NCBI RefSeq assembly: GCF_004402595.1
Contig: NZ_SOFY01000074.1
Location: 1-64,000, forward strand
Source of the DNA: Cryobacterium shii
Lineage (GTDB): Bacteria > Actinomycetota > Actinomycetes > Actinomycetales > Microbacteriaceae
DNA length: 64,000 bases
Direction: 5' to 3'
Positions 29,793-37,892 of this stretch are shown in pieces. The notes beneath the pieces are model-generated. The model saw only the letters and a program-made list of their open reading frames with translations. It was not told the DNA's origin and did no database searches. Every line of letters begins with the position of its first letter. The first letter of the stretch is position 1. The translations under genes and the position numbers were made by a program.

Positions 29793-29822
29793 GCGCCCAC
29801 GTGCGCCCACGTGCGCCCACGT
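29793..29822. repeat. Three 10-nt tandem repeats (GCGCCCACGT)
   Basis: Three exact copies of GCGCCCACGT, followed by two GC(G)GCCGGGC units. They lie 31 bases upstream of the gamma-carbonic-anhydrase-like start, in its probable promoter region. Confidence 0.75.
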
Positions 29823-29864
29823 GCGGCCGGGCGCGGCCGGGCGCGGACGGCCCTGCCCAGCCCT

Positions 29865-29940
29865 CCGCCGAGCCGTGAGTTTCGCCCCTCCACGCACCCT
29901 CCGTAGGGCCTTCAGAGGGGCGCTTCTCACGGTTCGGCGG
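29865..29940. repeat. Hairpin element, family B copy 2
   Basis: Left arm 29865-29890 (CCGCCGAGCCGTGAGTTT...) and right arm 29915-29940 form a stem over 26 positions with four mismatches and a 24-nt loop. The outer CCGCCGARCCGTGAG block is shared with 12034-12100. It sits in the divergent promoter region, ending 21 bases before the YbaK-like start, so it cannot be a simple shared terminator. Confidence 0.85.
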
Positions 29941-29961
29941 CTGACCGCTTAGGATTCCGGC

Positions 29962-30438
29962 ATGGTCAACAGCATGCATCCGTCCGTCGAACGGGTGCGC
30001 GGCACCCTGCACGGTTTCGGCCTCGATCCGGAGATCAGATGGTTCGACGAAGCGGCGACGACCGCCCAGACGGCAGCAGCCGCCCTCGGTATCCCGGTGG
30101 GCGCGATCGCGAATTCGCTCGTCTTCACGCTCGACGGGGAACCCCTGCTCGTGCTGACGAGCGGAGCGCACCGCGTCGACACCGCCTGGCTGGGCGAGAG
30201 GCTGGGCGGCACCATCGGCCGCGCCTCGAAGGATGTGGTCAAGCAGGCGACCGGGCAGGTGATCGGCGGGGTCGCGCCGGTCGGGCATCCGTCGCCCCTG
30301 CGCACCCTGGTGGATGTCGCGCTGGCCGAGTTCGCGGTGGTCTGGGCCGCCGCGGGCCACGCGCATACCGTGTTCCCCACGTCGTTCGACGAACTGCTGC
30401 GGATCACCGGCGGCGAGTCCACTGCTGTCGTTCCCTGA
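29962..30438 (+). CDS. YbaK/EbsC-family aminoacyl-tRNA deacylase
   Basis: A 158-residue protein of the YbaK/ProXp editing family, which hydrolyses mischarged aminoacyl-tRNAs in trans. The central pattern is AAALGIPVGAIANSLVF, LVLTSGAHRVDTAWL with a catalytic-type lysine in RASKDVVKQATGQVIGGVAPVGH, and a C-terminal AAAGHAHTVFPTSFDELLRITGG. The particular tRNA (Cys-tRNAPro or another) is not determinable. The stop is followed within 7 bases by repeat C1. Confidence 0.83.
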   Translation: MVNSMHPSVERVRGTLHGFGLDPEIRWFDEAATTAQTAAAALGIPVGAIANSLVFTLDGEPLLVLTSGAHRVDTAWLGERLGGTIGRASKDVVKQATGQVIGGVAPVGHPSPLRTLVDVALAEFAVVWAAAGHAHTVFPTSFDELLRITGGESTAVVP

Positions 30439-30444
30439 CAGCGA

Positions 30445-30558
30445 GAGCCGGAGGCGCCCCGAGCATAACTCCTGCAGATTCCGCGAAACGGACCGAAACT
30501 CGGCCGAAAAGAGCCCCGGCCGACCAGATTGCAGGAGTTATGCAGAGGGTGCGCGTTG
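30445..30558. repeat. 114-bp direct repeat copy 1 with family C hairpin
   Basis: Exactly identical to 30693-30806. Inside it, GCATAACTCCTGCA (30463-30476) pairs with TGCAGGAGTTATGC (30530-30543). The loop has a second perfect 7-bp stem TCGGCCG/CGGCCGA. The sequence GATTCCGCGAAACGGACCGAAACTCGG in the loop aligns with the loop of family A copy 3, although the outer arms differ. Together C1, D1 and C2 fill the whole 378-base gap between the convergent ybaK-like and galK genes. Confidence 0.92.
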
Positions 30559-30565
30559 CTCCGTG

Positions 30566-30660
30566 TGGCTGACTCAGGAGAAACGGATGCCGCGGGCCGC
30601 CTCCGCCAGACATGCAGCGGGTGCAGAGGGTGGTCCCACCGGTTCTTCCTGAGTTAGCCA
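30566..30660. repeat. Hairpin element, arm family D
   Basis: TGGCTGACTCAGGA (30566-30579) pairs with TCCTGAGTTAGCCA (30647-30660) with one mismatch, and the pairing continues weakly inward (GAAACGG with CCGGTTC). Loop about 67 nt. It is sandwiched between the two copies of the 114-bp repeat, and its loop repeats the motif GCAGAGGGTG found at the 3' flank of both C copies. Confidence 0.8.
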
Positions 30661-30692
30661 CCGAGCAAGCGCGGCTCCGGCAGGCCCTGCCC

Positions 30693-30806
30693 GAGCCGGA
30701 GGCGCCCCGAGCATAACTCCTGCAGATTCCGCGAAACGGACCGAAACTCGGCCGAAAAGAGCCCCGGCCGACCAGATTGCAGGAGTTATGCAGAGGGTGC
30801 GCGTTG
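30693..30806. repeat. 114-bp direct repeat copy 2 with family C hairpin
   Basis: Perfect copy of 30445-30558 in the same orientation, offset by 248 bases. It ends 10 bases from the galK stop. The lack of any substitution points to a recent duplication or ongoing gene conversion. Confidence 0.92.
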
Positions 30807-30816
30807 GCCCGGGCGG

Positions 30817-31977
30817 CTACTCCGCGCGGCTTGCCCCGTCTGCGGCGTGCACCACGAACAGGTCCGGGGCCGTGAAACCGCGGGCCGCGAACGCGGCCGT
30901 GACCTCCGCCGTGACCCGGGGGATGAGCGAGCGCGGGGTGAGCGCGATCGCGGCCCCGCCGAATCCGCCGCCGGTCATGCGGGCGCCGATGGCCCCCGCA
31001 CCGCGCGCGGTTTCGACGGCGAGGTCGAGTTCGGGCACCGAGATCTCGAAGTCGTCGCGCATCGACACGTGCGAGGCGTCCAGGAGAGCACCGATCGCGG
31101 TCGGTCCCTGCTCGCGCAGGGTGCGCACGGTGTCGAGCACGCGCTGGTTCTCCGTGATGACGTGCCGCACCCGGCGGAGGGTCTCGTCGTCGAGCAGCTC
31201 GGCGGCCCGCGGCAGGTCGTTCACGGTGAGGTCCCGCAGGGAGGCGACGCCCACCATCCGGGCGCCCAGTTCGCAGGATGCCCGGCGCGAGGCATACCCG
31301 CCGGTCGAGTGCGCGTGGCTGACCCGGGTGTCGATGATCAGGAGTTCGAGGTCGGCCGGGGCGAAGCCGAGCGGGATCACCTCGGCGTCGAGGCTGCGGC
31401 AGTCCAGGAACACGGCGGCGTCGGCCTGGCCGAGCAGCGACGCCGACTGGTCCATGATGCCGGTCGGCGCGCCGACCGCGCGATTCTCCGCCAGCTGGCC
31501 GACCCGGGCAAGCACGCGCCGGTCGAGTCCGAGCTGCCAGAGGTCATTCAGGGCGACCGCGACCGCGCTCTCGATCGCGGCCGACGAGGAGAGCCCGGCC
31601 CCGATCGGCACGTCGGAGTCGATGAACACGTCGAAGCCGGCCACGACGGCCAGGTCCGCGCCGAACTGGCCGAGCGCCCAGGCCACCCCGAGCGGGTAGG
31701 CGGACCAGCCGGCCAGGTTCTCCGGCGTCAGGTCGTCGAGGGACAGCTCGACGGTCTCCTCGGCGAACGAACTCGCCACCCGCAGCAGGCGGTCCGGGCG
31801 CAGGGCCATCGCGACCACCGTGCGCCGGTCGATCGCGAACGGGAAGACGAAGCCGTCGTTGTAGTCTGTGTGCTCGCCGATCAGGTTGACGCGGCCCGGG
31901 GCCGACCACAGGCTGGCCGGCTGAGCGGCGAAGCGGCTCTCGAAGCCGGCGCGCACGGACTGGGCGAGGGCGCTCAT
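30817..31977 (-). CDS. galK: Galactokinase
   Basis: A 386-residue GHMP kinase that phosphorylates D-galactose to galactose-1-phosphate. Signature: PGRVNLIGEHTDYNDGF near residue 26, the ATP-binding PIGAGLSSSAAIE near residue 118, and the C-terminal GARMTGGGFGGAAI. The ATG at 31977 overlaps the galT stop (ATGA), indicating translational coupling. Upstream frame extension lies inside galT and is not used. Confidence 0.94.
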   Translation of the reverse strand: MSALAQSVRAGFESRFAAQPASLWSAPGRVNLIGEHTDYNDGFVFPFAIDRRTVVAMALRPDRLLRVASSFAEETVELSLDDLTPENLAGWSAYPLGVAWALGQFGADLAVVAGFDVFIDSDVPIGAGLSSSAAIESAVAVALNDLWQLGLDRRVLARVGQLAENRAVGAPTGIMDQSASLLGQADAAVFLDCRSLDAEVIPLGFAPADLELLIIDTRVSHAHSTGGYASRRASCELGARMVGVASLRDLTVNDLPRAAELLDDETLRRVRHVITENQRVLDTVRTLREQGPTAIGALLDASHVSMRDDFEISVPELDLAVETARGAGAIGARMTGGGFGGAAIALTPRSLIPRVTAEVTAAFAARGFTAPDLFVVHAADGASRAE

Positions 31978-33182
31978 GAGCGGGCCTTCCCGGCGAATGC
32001 GGCGGCGGTCCCGGCGGCGGCAGCGGTCGCGGCGGCCTCGTCGGTGTCGGCTGCGGCGGACCGTTCGACGGCCAGGCGGATGTTGTCGGCCGCCTGCTCG
32101 GGCGTGACGTCGCCGATCCACGCTCCCATCGCGGCTTCCGAGCCGGCCAGGAACTTGAGTTTGTCCTCGGCCCGGCGCGGGCTGGTCACCTGCAGCATCA
32201 GGCGGATCTCGTCGCGGCGCACGTTCACCGGGGCCTGGTGCCAGGCCGCGATGTACGGCGTGGGGGTGTCGTAGAGGGCGTCGATGCCGCGCAGCAGGCG
32301 CCGGTACAGCACCGCCAGCTCGTCGCGTTCGGCGAGGACCGTCTCGGCGAAGTCGGGCACGTGGCGGTGCGGCAGCATGTGCACCTCGATCGGCCAGCGC
32401 GCCGCGAACGGCACGAAAGCGGTCCAGTGCTCACCGCTGAGGATGACCCGGCCGCCGGCCTGCTCGCTGGCGAGGATGTCGCCGAACAGGTTCGGGCCGT
32501 ACTGGTCGAGGGAGGCGATCACGCGCTGGCTGCGCGGCGTGACGTAGGGGTAGGAGTAGATCTGTCCGTGCGGGTGGTGGAGCGTCACTCCGATCGCCTC
32601 GCCGCGGTTCTCGAACGGGAACACCTGCTCGATGCCGGGCAGCTGGGACAGGGCATGGGTGCGCTCGGCCCAGGCCTCGATCACGGTGCGGGCGCGCACC
32701 ACCGACAGGCTCGCGAACGACCCCTCGTGCTCCGGGCTGAAACAGACGACTTCGCAGCGCCCGACCGAGGTCCGCGTGCGGCCCAGGCCGATCGTGGCCA
32801 GGTCGTCGAGCCCGGCGGGAGCGTCGGCATCCGTGAGCAACGGCCCGAACGACGGCGACTTGTTCTCGAACACGGCCACGTCGTAGTTGCTCGGCACCTC
32901 GGACGGGTTGCCCGGGGTCGAGGGGGCGAGCGGGTCGAGGTGGGCCGGCGGCAGGAACACCCGGTTCTGGCGGGCGGCCGCGATCGAGACCCATTCCCCG
33001 GTCAGCGGATCCTGCCGCATCCGGGCCGTGGCCGGGCGCGGGTCCAGTTCGCGCAGGTCGGCGGCACGCTCGGGGGCGAGGGTGGTCTGGGGGTCATCGA
33101 AGTAGATGAGGTCACGCCCATCAGCGAGCGTGTGGCGGTGACGGACGATGCCGGTGTCGGCGACGAAGTGTGGTGTGTTCAT
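31974..33182 (-). CDS. galT: Galactose-1-phosphate uridylyltransferase
   Basis: A 402-residue enzyme of the HIT-like superfamily that exchanges UMP between UDP-glucose and galactose-1-phosphate. The nucleotidyl-histidine motif HPHGQIYSYPY is present, and the N-terminal DPLTGEWVSIAAARQNRVFLP and second-domain PIEVHMLPHRHVPDF are normal. The C-terminal 30 residues are Ala-rich. The ATG at 33182 was chosen because the product starts MNTPHFVADTG; frame extension upstream overlaps the divergent deoR gene. First gene of the galT-galK unit. Confidence 0.93.
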   Translation of the reverse strand: MNTPHFVADTGIVRHRHTLADGRDLIYFDDPQTTLAPERAADLRELDPRPATARMRQDPLTGEWVSIAAARQNRVFLPPAHLDPLAPSTPGNPSEVPSNYDVAVFENKSPSFGPLLTDADAPAGLDDLATIGLGRTRTSVGRCEVVCFSPEHEGSFASLSVVRARTVIEAWAERTHALSQLPGIEQVFPFENRGEAIGVTLHHPHGQIYSYPYVTPRSQRVIASLDQYGPNLFGDILASEQAGGRVILSGEHWTAFVPFAARWPIEVHMLPHRHVPDFAETVLAERDELAVLYRRLLRGIDALYDTPTPYIAAWHQAPVNVRRDEIRLMLQVTSPRRAEDKLKFLAGSEAAMGAWIGDVTPEQAADNIRLAVERSAAADTDEAAATAAAAGTAAAFAGKARS

Positions 33183-33213
33183 GGCAGAAACCACGCTATC
33201 TGATCTGCGCATG

Positions 33214-33230
33214 CGAAACCAGAGGTTTCG
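33214..33230. promoter_or_regulatory. Palindromic operator between galT and deoR
   Basis: CGAAACC-AGA-GGTTTCG is a perfect 7-bp inverted repeat in the 84-base divergent intergenic region. Further GAAACC/GAAAACC half-sites lie at 33187-33192 and near 33235. The position fits an autoregulatory DeoR-family binding site controlling both transcription units. Confidence 0.65.
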
Positions 33231-33266
33231 TATTGAAAACCAAAACAAACTAAGTGAAGATGGAGC

Positions 33267-34139
33267 ATGACCATTAATGCACCAGACACAGACGCAGTCG
33301 CCACCGAGCCGACCGGCGTCGGGGTCGATCTCACCGCTGACCGGGACACCCTGTCCGCATACCAGCGGCGCGAGCGGATCCAGCGTCTGGTCGACGAACG
33401 CGGATTCGTGCGGGTCAGGGAGTTGCGCGAGGCCTTCGGGGTGTCCGGCGTCACGGCGCGGGCCGACCTCGACGTGCTCGAGAACGCCGGGGTGGTGCAG
33501 CGCGTGCACGGCGGCGCGGTGCCCGCGACGCCGACGAGCGGGCGGCCGATCCGCGAGTACTCGTTCGAGGAAGCGCTCGCGGCATCCGTTCTCCCGAAAC
33601 AGCAGATCGGCGCGCTCGCCGCCTCGCTCGTGACGAGCGGGCAGAGCGTAATCCTCGACGTGGGCACCACCACCCTCGCGATCGCTCGGGCGCTGCTGGC
33701 CCGCACCGACCTCACGGATGTCGTCATCATCACCAACGGCCTCAGCATCGCCCTCGAACTCGAACCGGCGATCCCGCGCTTCACCGTGATCGTCACCGGC
33801 GGGTCGCTGCGCCCGCTGCAGCACTCGCTGGTCGAGCCGTTGGCCCGGACCGTGCTCAGCCAGGTGCACGCCGACCTCGCGTTCATCGGCTGCAACGGGG
33901 TCGACGCCGAGCACGGCATCACGAACATCAACCTGCCCGAGGCGGGCGTGAAGACGCTCATGCTCGCCGCGGCATCCCGCGCCGTCGTCGTGGCCGACGG
34001 GTCCAAACTCGGTCAGGTGCACCTCGGCCAGGTCGGGCCGCTCCGGGCGTTCGACACGCTGGTGACGGATGCGACGGCCACCGCCGCCGCGCTGGACTCC
34101 CTCCGCGAGGCCGGACTGACCGTTCTGCAACCGGAGTAA
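33267..34139 (+). CDS. DeoR-family transcriptional regulator of galactose genes
   Basis: A 290-residue repressor. An N-terminal helix-turn-helix (residues about 33-75: RRERIQRLVDERGFVRVREL...VTARADLDVLENAG) is followed by a DeoR C-terminal sugar-phosphate sensor domain with LDVGTTTLAIARAL, VIITNGLSIALEL and FIGCNGVDAEHGITN. Divergent from galT-galK and directly upstream of galM, so the effector is probably a galactose pathway phosphate. It has a non-conserved 30-residue N-terminal lead. Confidence 0.87.
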   Translation: MTINAPDTDAVATEPTGVGVDLTADRDTLSAYQRRERIQRLVDERGFVRVRELREAFGVSGVTARADLDVLENAGVVQRVHGGAVPATPTSGRPIREYSFEEALAASVLPKQQIGALAASLVTSGQSVILDVGTTTLAIARALLARTDLTDVVIITNGLSIALELEPAIPRFTVIVTGGSLRPLQHSLVEPLARTVLSQVHADLAFIGCNGVDAEHGITNINLPEAGVKTLMLAAASRAVVVADGSKLGQVHLGQVGPLRAFDTLVTDATATAAALDSLREAGLTVLQPE

Positions 34140-34148
34140 GTTGGCATC

Positions 34149-35153
34149 ATGCGCGCAGCGACGGGGTTCCAATACGAATTGAGGGCGGCGACGCCCAGCG
34201 GGCCCGCCCTGGCGGTGGTCACCGAGGTCGCCGCCGGCCTGCGGATGTATTCCGTAGACGGCATAGACCTGGTCGAGCCCTTCCCGGCCCGGTCGGTCCC
34301 GCCGAAGGGCGCCGGGATCGTGCTGATGCCGTGGACGAACCGCATCCGGGACGGGGTCTGGCAGCAGGGCGGGGTGCGGCGCGAACTCGCCCTGACCGAA
34401 CCCGAACTCGGCAACGCCGTCCACGGCCTCCTGCGCTACTCGCCCTATCGGCTGCTCAGTCGCAGCACGGACGCGGTGACCCTGGCCGCCACCGTCTTCC
34501 CGCAGCCGGGCTATCCGTTCCAGCTCGACACGACGGTGACGTACACCCTCACCGACGACGGGCTCGATGTTACCCACACAGTGCGGAACGTGGGCACCGA
34601 GCCCGCCCCGGTCGCCCTCGGCGCGCACCCCTACCTGAAGATCGGCGGCGTGCCCACCGACGACCTGCGGCTGCGGCTCGCGGCCGACACCCACATCGAC
34701 GTCGACGACCGGTTGAATCCGGTCGGGGAAAGCCCCGTCGCCGGCACCCGGTTCGACCTGAGGGAGGGCCGGGAGGTGCGTGACCTCGACCTCGACGACG
34801 GTTTCGGCGGCGTGGGACCGGGCGCGTCGTCCTCCCACCCGCTCGGTCACCCGGCCCCCCTCGGGCACCCGGATGCGCGCAGCGAGCACTCCCTGACCGC
34901 CCCCGACGGGCGCAGCGTGATCCTCTGGGGGGACGAGCACATCCGCTACGTGCAGGTCTTCACGCCGCGGAACTTCCCCGTCACGGCTCCCGGCAGCGAC
35001 GCTGACGAGCCCGTGCCCGGGCGCGCGGTCGCGATCGAGCCGATGACCGCCCCGGCGGATGCGTTCAATTCGGGAGCGGGGCTGCGCTGGCTGGAACCGG
35101 AGGAGACCTGGACGGTGCGCTGGGGCATCCGCCACACCGGTTTCGGACTCTGA
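34149..35153 (+). CDS. galM: Aldose 1-epimerase (galactose mutarotase)
   Basis: A 334-residue galactose mutarotase-like protein. It interconverts alpha and beta anomers so galactokinase can act. Family landmarks: IVLMPWTNRIRDGVW, GNAVHGLLRYSPY (catalytic His), ALGAHPYLKIGG (second His) and the C-terminal AIEPMTAPADAFNSGAGLRWLEP with the catalytic Glu. It begins 9 bases after the deoR stop and is surely co-transcribed. A short Pro/His-rich insertion lies near residue 225. Confidence 0.9.
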   Translation: MRAATGFQYELRAATPSGPALAVVTEVAAGLRMYSVDGIDLVEPFPARSVPPKGAGIVLMPWTNRIRDGVWQQGGVRRELALTEPELGNAVHGLLRYSPYRLLSRSTDAVTLAATVFPQPGYPFQLDTTVTYTLTDDGLDVTHTVRNVGTEPAPVALGAHPYLKIGGVPTDDLRLRLAADTHIDVDDRLNPVGESPVAGTRFDLREGREVRDLDLDDGFGGVGPGASSSHPLGHPAPLGHPDARSEHSLTAPDGRSVILWGDEHIRYVQVFTPRNFPVTAPGSDADEPVPGRAVAIEPMTAPADAFNSGAGLRWLEPEETWTVRWGIRHTGFGL

Positions 35154-35193
35154 CACCGAAAAGCGCGCGACACAGAAGAGCGGGCGGCACCGA

Positions 35194-35228
35194 AAAGCGG
35201 GCCCCCGCCGATGGTAGGGACCCGCTTT
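35194..35228. terminator. Bidirectional terminator between galM and permease
   Basis: AAAGCGGGCCCC (35194-35205) and GGGACCCGCTTT (35217-35228) form a stem with A-rich and T-rich outer ends. It serves the convergent galM and permease genes. Confidence 0.75.
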
Positions 35229-35246
35229 CTGACTGCGGTGCTCTCT

Positions 35247-36752
35247 CTAGGAGAGCACATCCTGCACGAGCGCTTCGTTCTCGGTCTTGGTCCAGAGTGA
35301 GTGCAGGTAGCCGACCAGGAGCACGGCGAACGGCAGCCCGACCAGCACCCAGCCGATCGGGCTGAGGCCCCACGAGGTGACGGTCGGGTCGATGCCCTCG
35401 GCGACGGTGCCGGCGAGCAGTCCGAAGCGGCTCATCAGCAGGTATTCGCCGAGGATCAGGCCGATGGTGGCCAGCACCGGGGCGATGACGGTCTGGAATA
35501 CGTTCTCGCTGCCCTGGTTGCGGCGGAAGTAGGCGATCACCGCGATGCAGACCAGGATCTCGATCAGGACGATCGCCACGACGGCGAGTCCGCTGAACCA
35601 GTAGAACATGTTCAGAATCGGGTCGAGCCGGAACAGGGCGAAGACGGCGATGACGAGTCCGCTGACGACCGAGGTGGCGAGGGAGGCCGTGCTGGGCGCT
35701 CCGCGGCGGTTGACGTGGCTGAGCGGCTGGGGGAGTGCGCCGCCGCGGCCGAGGGCGAACAGGTAGCGGCTCGCCGCGTTCTGGAAGGCGAGCAGCCCCG
35801 CGAACAGGCTGGAGAGCACGAGGATGCCCATCACGGTGGCCATCCACGGGCCTACGTACTCGGTGGCGAGGGCGAACAGCACGGCGGCCGGGTCGGCCAG
35901 CGGCACGCCGTCGAGCGTGGAGAGCTCTACCGTCTTTTCGACCACCTGGGATGCGCCCATGCCGGTGACCATCGCGAAGGCAGTGAGCGCGAACAGCACC
36001 GTGATGACGCCGACCGCGAGGTAGGTGGCCCGGGGGACGACCTTCTTGGGGTCCTTCGATTCCTCGCCGTAGATGGCCGTGGCCTCGAAGCCGATGAAGG
36101 AGGCGAAGGCGAAGGCGAAGGCGATCCCGGCAGAGCCGGTGAGTCCGCCGGCGAGGATCGCGGCCGGGCTGAAGGAGGCCCAAAAGTTGAGGCCTTCCGG
36201 ACCGCCGTCGGTGAGGATGGCGATCGAGGTGACGATGAGGGCGCCGAGTTCCAGCAGCATCAGGACGCCGAGCACCTTGGCTCCGACGTCGACGCTGAGC
36301 AGGGAGAGCAGCGTGACGACGGCCCAGGCCAGGAGCGACCAGGCCCACCAGGGCAGCAGGCCGACCTGGGCGGCCAGGAGACCGCCGAAAAAACCGTAGA
36401 TGGCGAGCTGGATGGCCAGGTAGGCGAGGATCGACACGAAGGCCGAGGCGCTGCCGAGGTGCCGGCCGAGCCCGCGGCCGATGTAGGCGAAGAACGCGCC
36501 TGCGTTGGTGACCCGCTGGCTCATGGCGGCGTAGCCGACGCTGAACAGCAGCAGGGTGATGCCCACCGCGAGGTAGGCGCCGGGGGCGGCCGCGCCGTTG
36601 CCGAGCACGATGGCGACCGGTACCGCGCCGGTCATGCCGACCAGCGGTGCGGCGGCGGCGACAACGAAGAAGACGATGCCGATGACGCCCAGGCGGCCGG
36701 TGTGCAGGGTGGCCGGGGCGTCGGCCTCGGGGGTGGTTCGGGTGCTTGTCAT
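35247..36752 (-). CDS. APC-family permease, probable amine or amino-acid uptake
   Basis: A 501-residue transporter with about twelve helices. APC features include FVVAAAAPLVGMTGAVPVA in TM1, GYAAMSQRVTNAGAFFAYIGRGLG after TM3 and FASFIGFEATAIYGEESKDPKK. The ATG at 36752 has GAGGAG with 8-base spacing. It is followed on the same strand upstream by an AraC regulator and then a TetR regulator, opposite a copper amine oxidase, so import of a primary amine or aromatic amine is the likely job; the substrate is inferred from context only. Confidence 0.82.
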   Translation of the reverse strand: MTSTRTTPEADAPATLHTGRLGVIGIVFFVVAAAAPLVGMTGAVPVAIVLGNGAAAPGAYLAVGITLLLFSVGYAAMSQRVTNAGAFFAYIGRGLGRHLGSASAFVSILAYLAIQLAIYGFFGGLLAAQVGLLPWWAWSLLAWAVVTLLSLLSVDVGAKVLGVLMLLELGALIVTSIAILTDGGPEGLNFWASFSPAAILAGGLTGSAGIAFAFAFASFIGFEATAIYGEESKDPKKVVPRATYLAVGVITVLFALTAFAMVTGMGASQVVEKTVELSTLDGVPLADPAAVLFALATEYVGPWMATVMGILVLSSLFAGLLAFQNAASRYLFALGRGGALPQPLSHVNRRGAPSTASLATSVVSGLVIAVFALFRLDPILNMFYWFSGLAVVAIVLIEILVCIAVIAYFRRNQGSENVFQTVIAPVLATIGLILGEYLLMSRFGLLAGTVAEGIDPTVTSWGLSPIGWVLVGLPFAVLLVGYLHSLWTKTENEALVQDVLS

Positions 36753-36885
36753 GGGGTGCTCCTCATTGAGCGGCTTCTTCTCGTGGAAGCCAGTGTCACG
36801 ACTCTGGCTCAGTGCGGGGCTGCGCACTTGCCAATCCGGGAACGAAGCTTGGATCCCAGGGAAGGGTCCGGCGCCCCCGGCCGGC

Positions 36886-37854
36886 TCAGCCGCGACGGTA
36901 GGCGCTGGGCGGCTCGCCGAAGGCGGCGCGGAAGATCCGGCTGAAGTGTGCGGCGTCGATGAAGCCCCACCGCGCGGCGATGTCGCCCACCGAGCGGTCC
37001 GCCAGGATGGGGTCGCGCAGGTCCCGGCGGCAGTGCTCGAGCCGGCGGGCCCGAATCCAGCTGGAGACCGTGGTGTCGGCCGCGTGGAACACGTTGTGCA
37101 GGTGGCGGGTCGAGATGAAATGCGCCGCGGCGATGGTCGCGGGGGAGAGCCCCGGGTCGCCGAGGGCGCCTTCGATATACGAGCGGATGCTGGCGAGCAG
37201 GTCCCCGCGCGGGCCGGACGTCGGCTCGCGGTGGATGTTCAGTTCGCTCTCGAACATCGTCGCGACCAGGTCGACCGCGTTGTAGGCCAGCCGGTGGCCG
37301 GTGCTGCCGCTGAGCGCGTCCAGGTTCTCGGCCAGTTGCACCATGAACGGGCTGATCATCCGGCCCAGGCCCGCGTCGCCGGGCATCCGTCTCGCCGTGA
37401 GCTGGCCGACGGCGTCGACGGGCAGGTCGAGGGCGTCGTGGGGGAACATCAGCACCAGGGTGCGGAAATCCTGCTCGAAGGCGAGGGTGTACGGGCGGTG
37501 CGTGTCGTAGACGGCGAGGTCGCCGGGCCGGAGGGTGGCCTCTCGGTTGTCCTGGATCAGGATGCCCTGGCCGGAGAGCTGCAGGTTGAGTTTGAAGTAG
37601 TGCCGGTCCGTCCGGGCGATCAGCGCCGGGGTGCGCAGCACCTGGTGGCCGTTCGCGGTGACCTCGACGATGGAGAGCTCGTCGAGCACCCGGGACCGCA
37701 GCGTGCCGTGGAACTCGCTCGCGTCAGACCGGACGTCGAGGGGAACGAAGGAATCGGAGACGAGGGTGCGCCATTGGGCGAAGGTGTTCGCCTCTGCGCT
37801 CTGCACCCGGTCGTCTGATCCTCGTGAGATCAGGGGGAGGGTTGCCATGGTCAC
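36886..37854 (-). CDS. AraC-family regulator (FeaR-like)
   Basis: A 322-residue regulator. The C-terminal ~100 residues hold the two AraC helix-turn-helix motifs (TIAAAHFISTRHLHNVFH and SVGDIAARWGFIDAAHFSRIF). The N-terminal cupin-like domain (ELSIVEVTANGHQVLRTPAL) is of the AraC_binding_2 type seen in FeaR, the activator of tyramine oxidase in E. coli. The copper amine oxidase nearby supports a FeaR-like role. GTG at 37854 has GGAG with good spacing; an ATG at 37848 is an alternative. Confidence 0.8.
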   Translation of the reverse strand: MTMATLPLISRGSDDRVQSAEANTFAQWRTLVSDSFVPLDVRSDASEFHGTLRSRVLDELSIVEVTANGHQVLRTPALIARTDRHYFKLNLQLSGQGILIQDNREATLRPGDLAVYDTHRPYTLAFEQDFRTLVLMFPHDALDLPVDAVGQLTARRMPGDAGLGRMISPFMVQLAENLDALSGSTGHRLAYNAVDLVATMFESELNIHREPTSGPRGDLLASIRSYIEGALGDPGLSPATIAAAHFISTRHLHNVFHAADTTVSSWIRARRLEHCRRDLRDPILADRSVGDIAARWGFIDAAHFSRIFRAAFGEPPSAYRRG

Positions 37855-37892
37855 GGTAGCTCCTTTGCTGGCGTGAACGGATTCCCAGTAAC

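Noticed and set aside
30445-30806. CRISPR array at the C-D-C repeats
   Set aside because: Only two copies of a 114-bp repeat with one spacer-like interval, no short regular repeats and no cas genes.
31974-35156. Frame reading from galT through the deoR and galM region as one 1060-residue protein
   Set aside because: Only the galT part is protein-like; the rest is antisense to deoR and galM. The start at 33182 gives a normal-length GalT.
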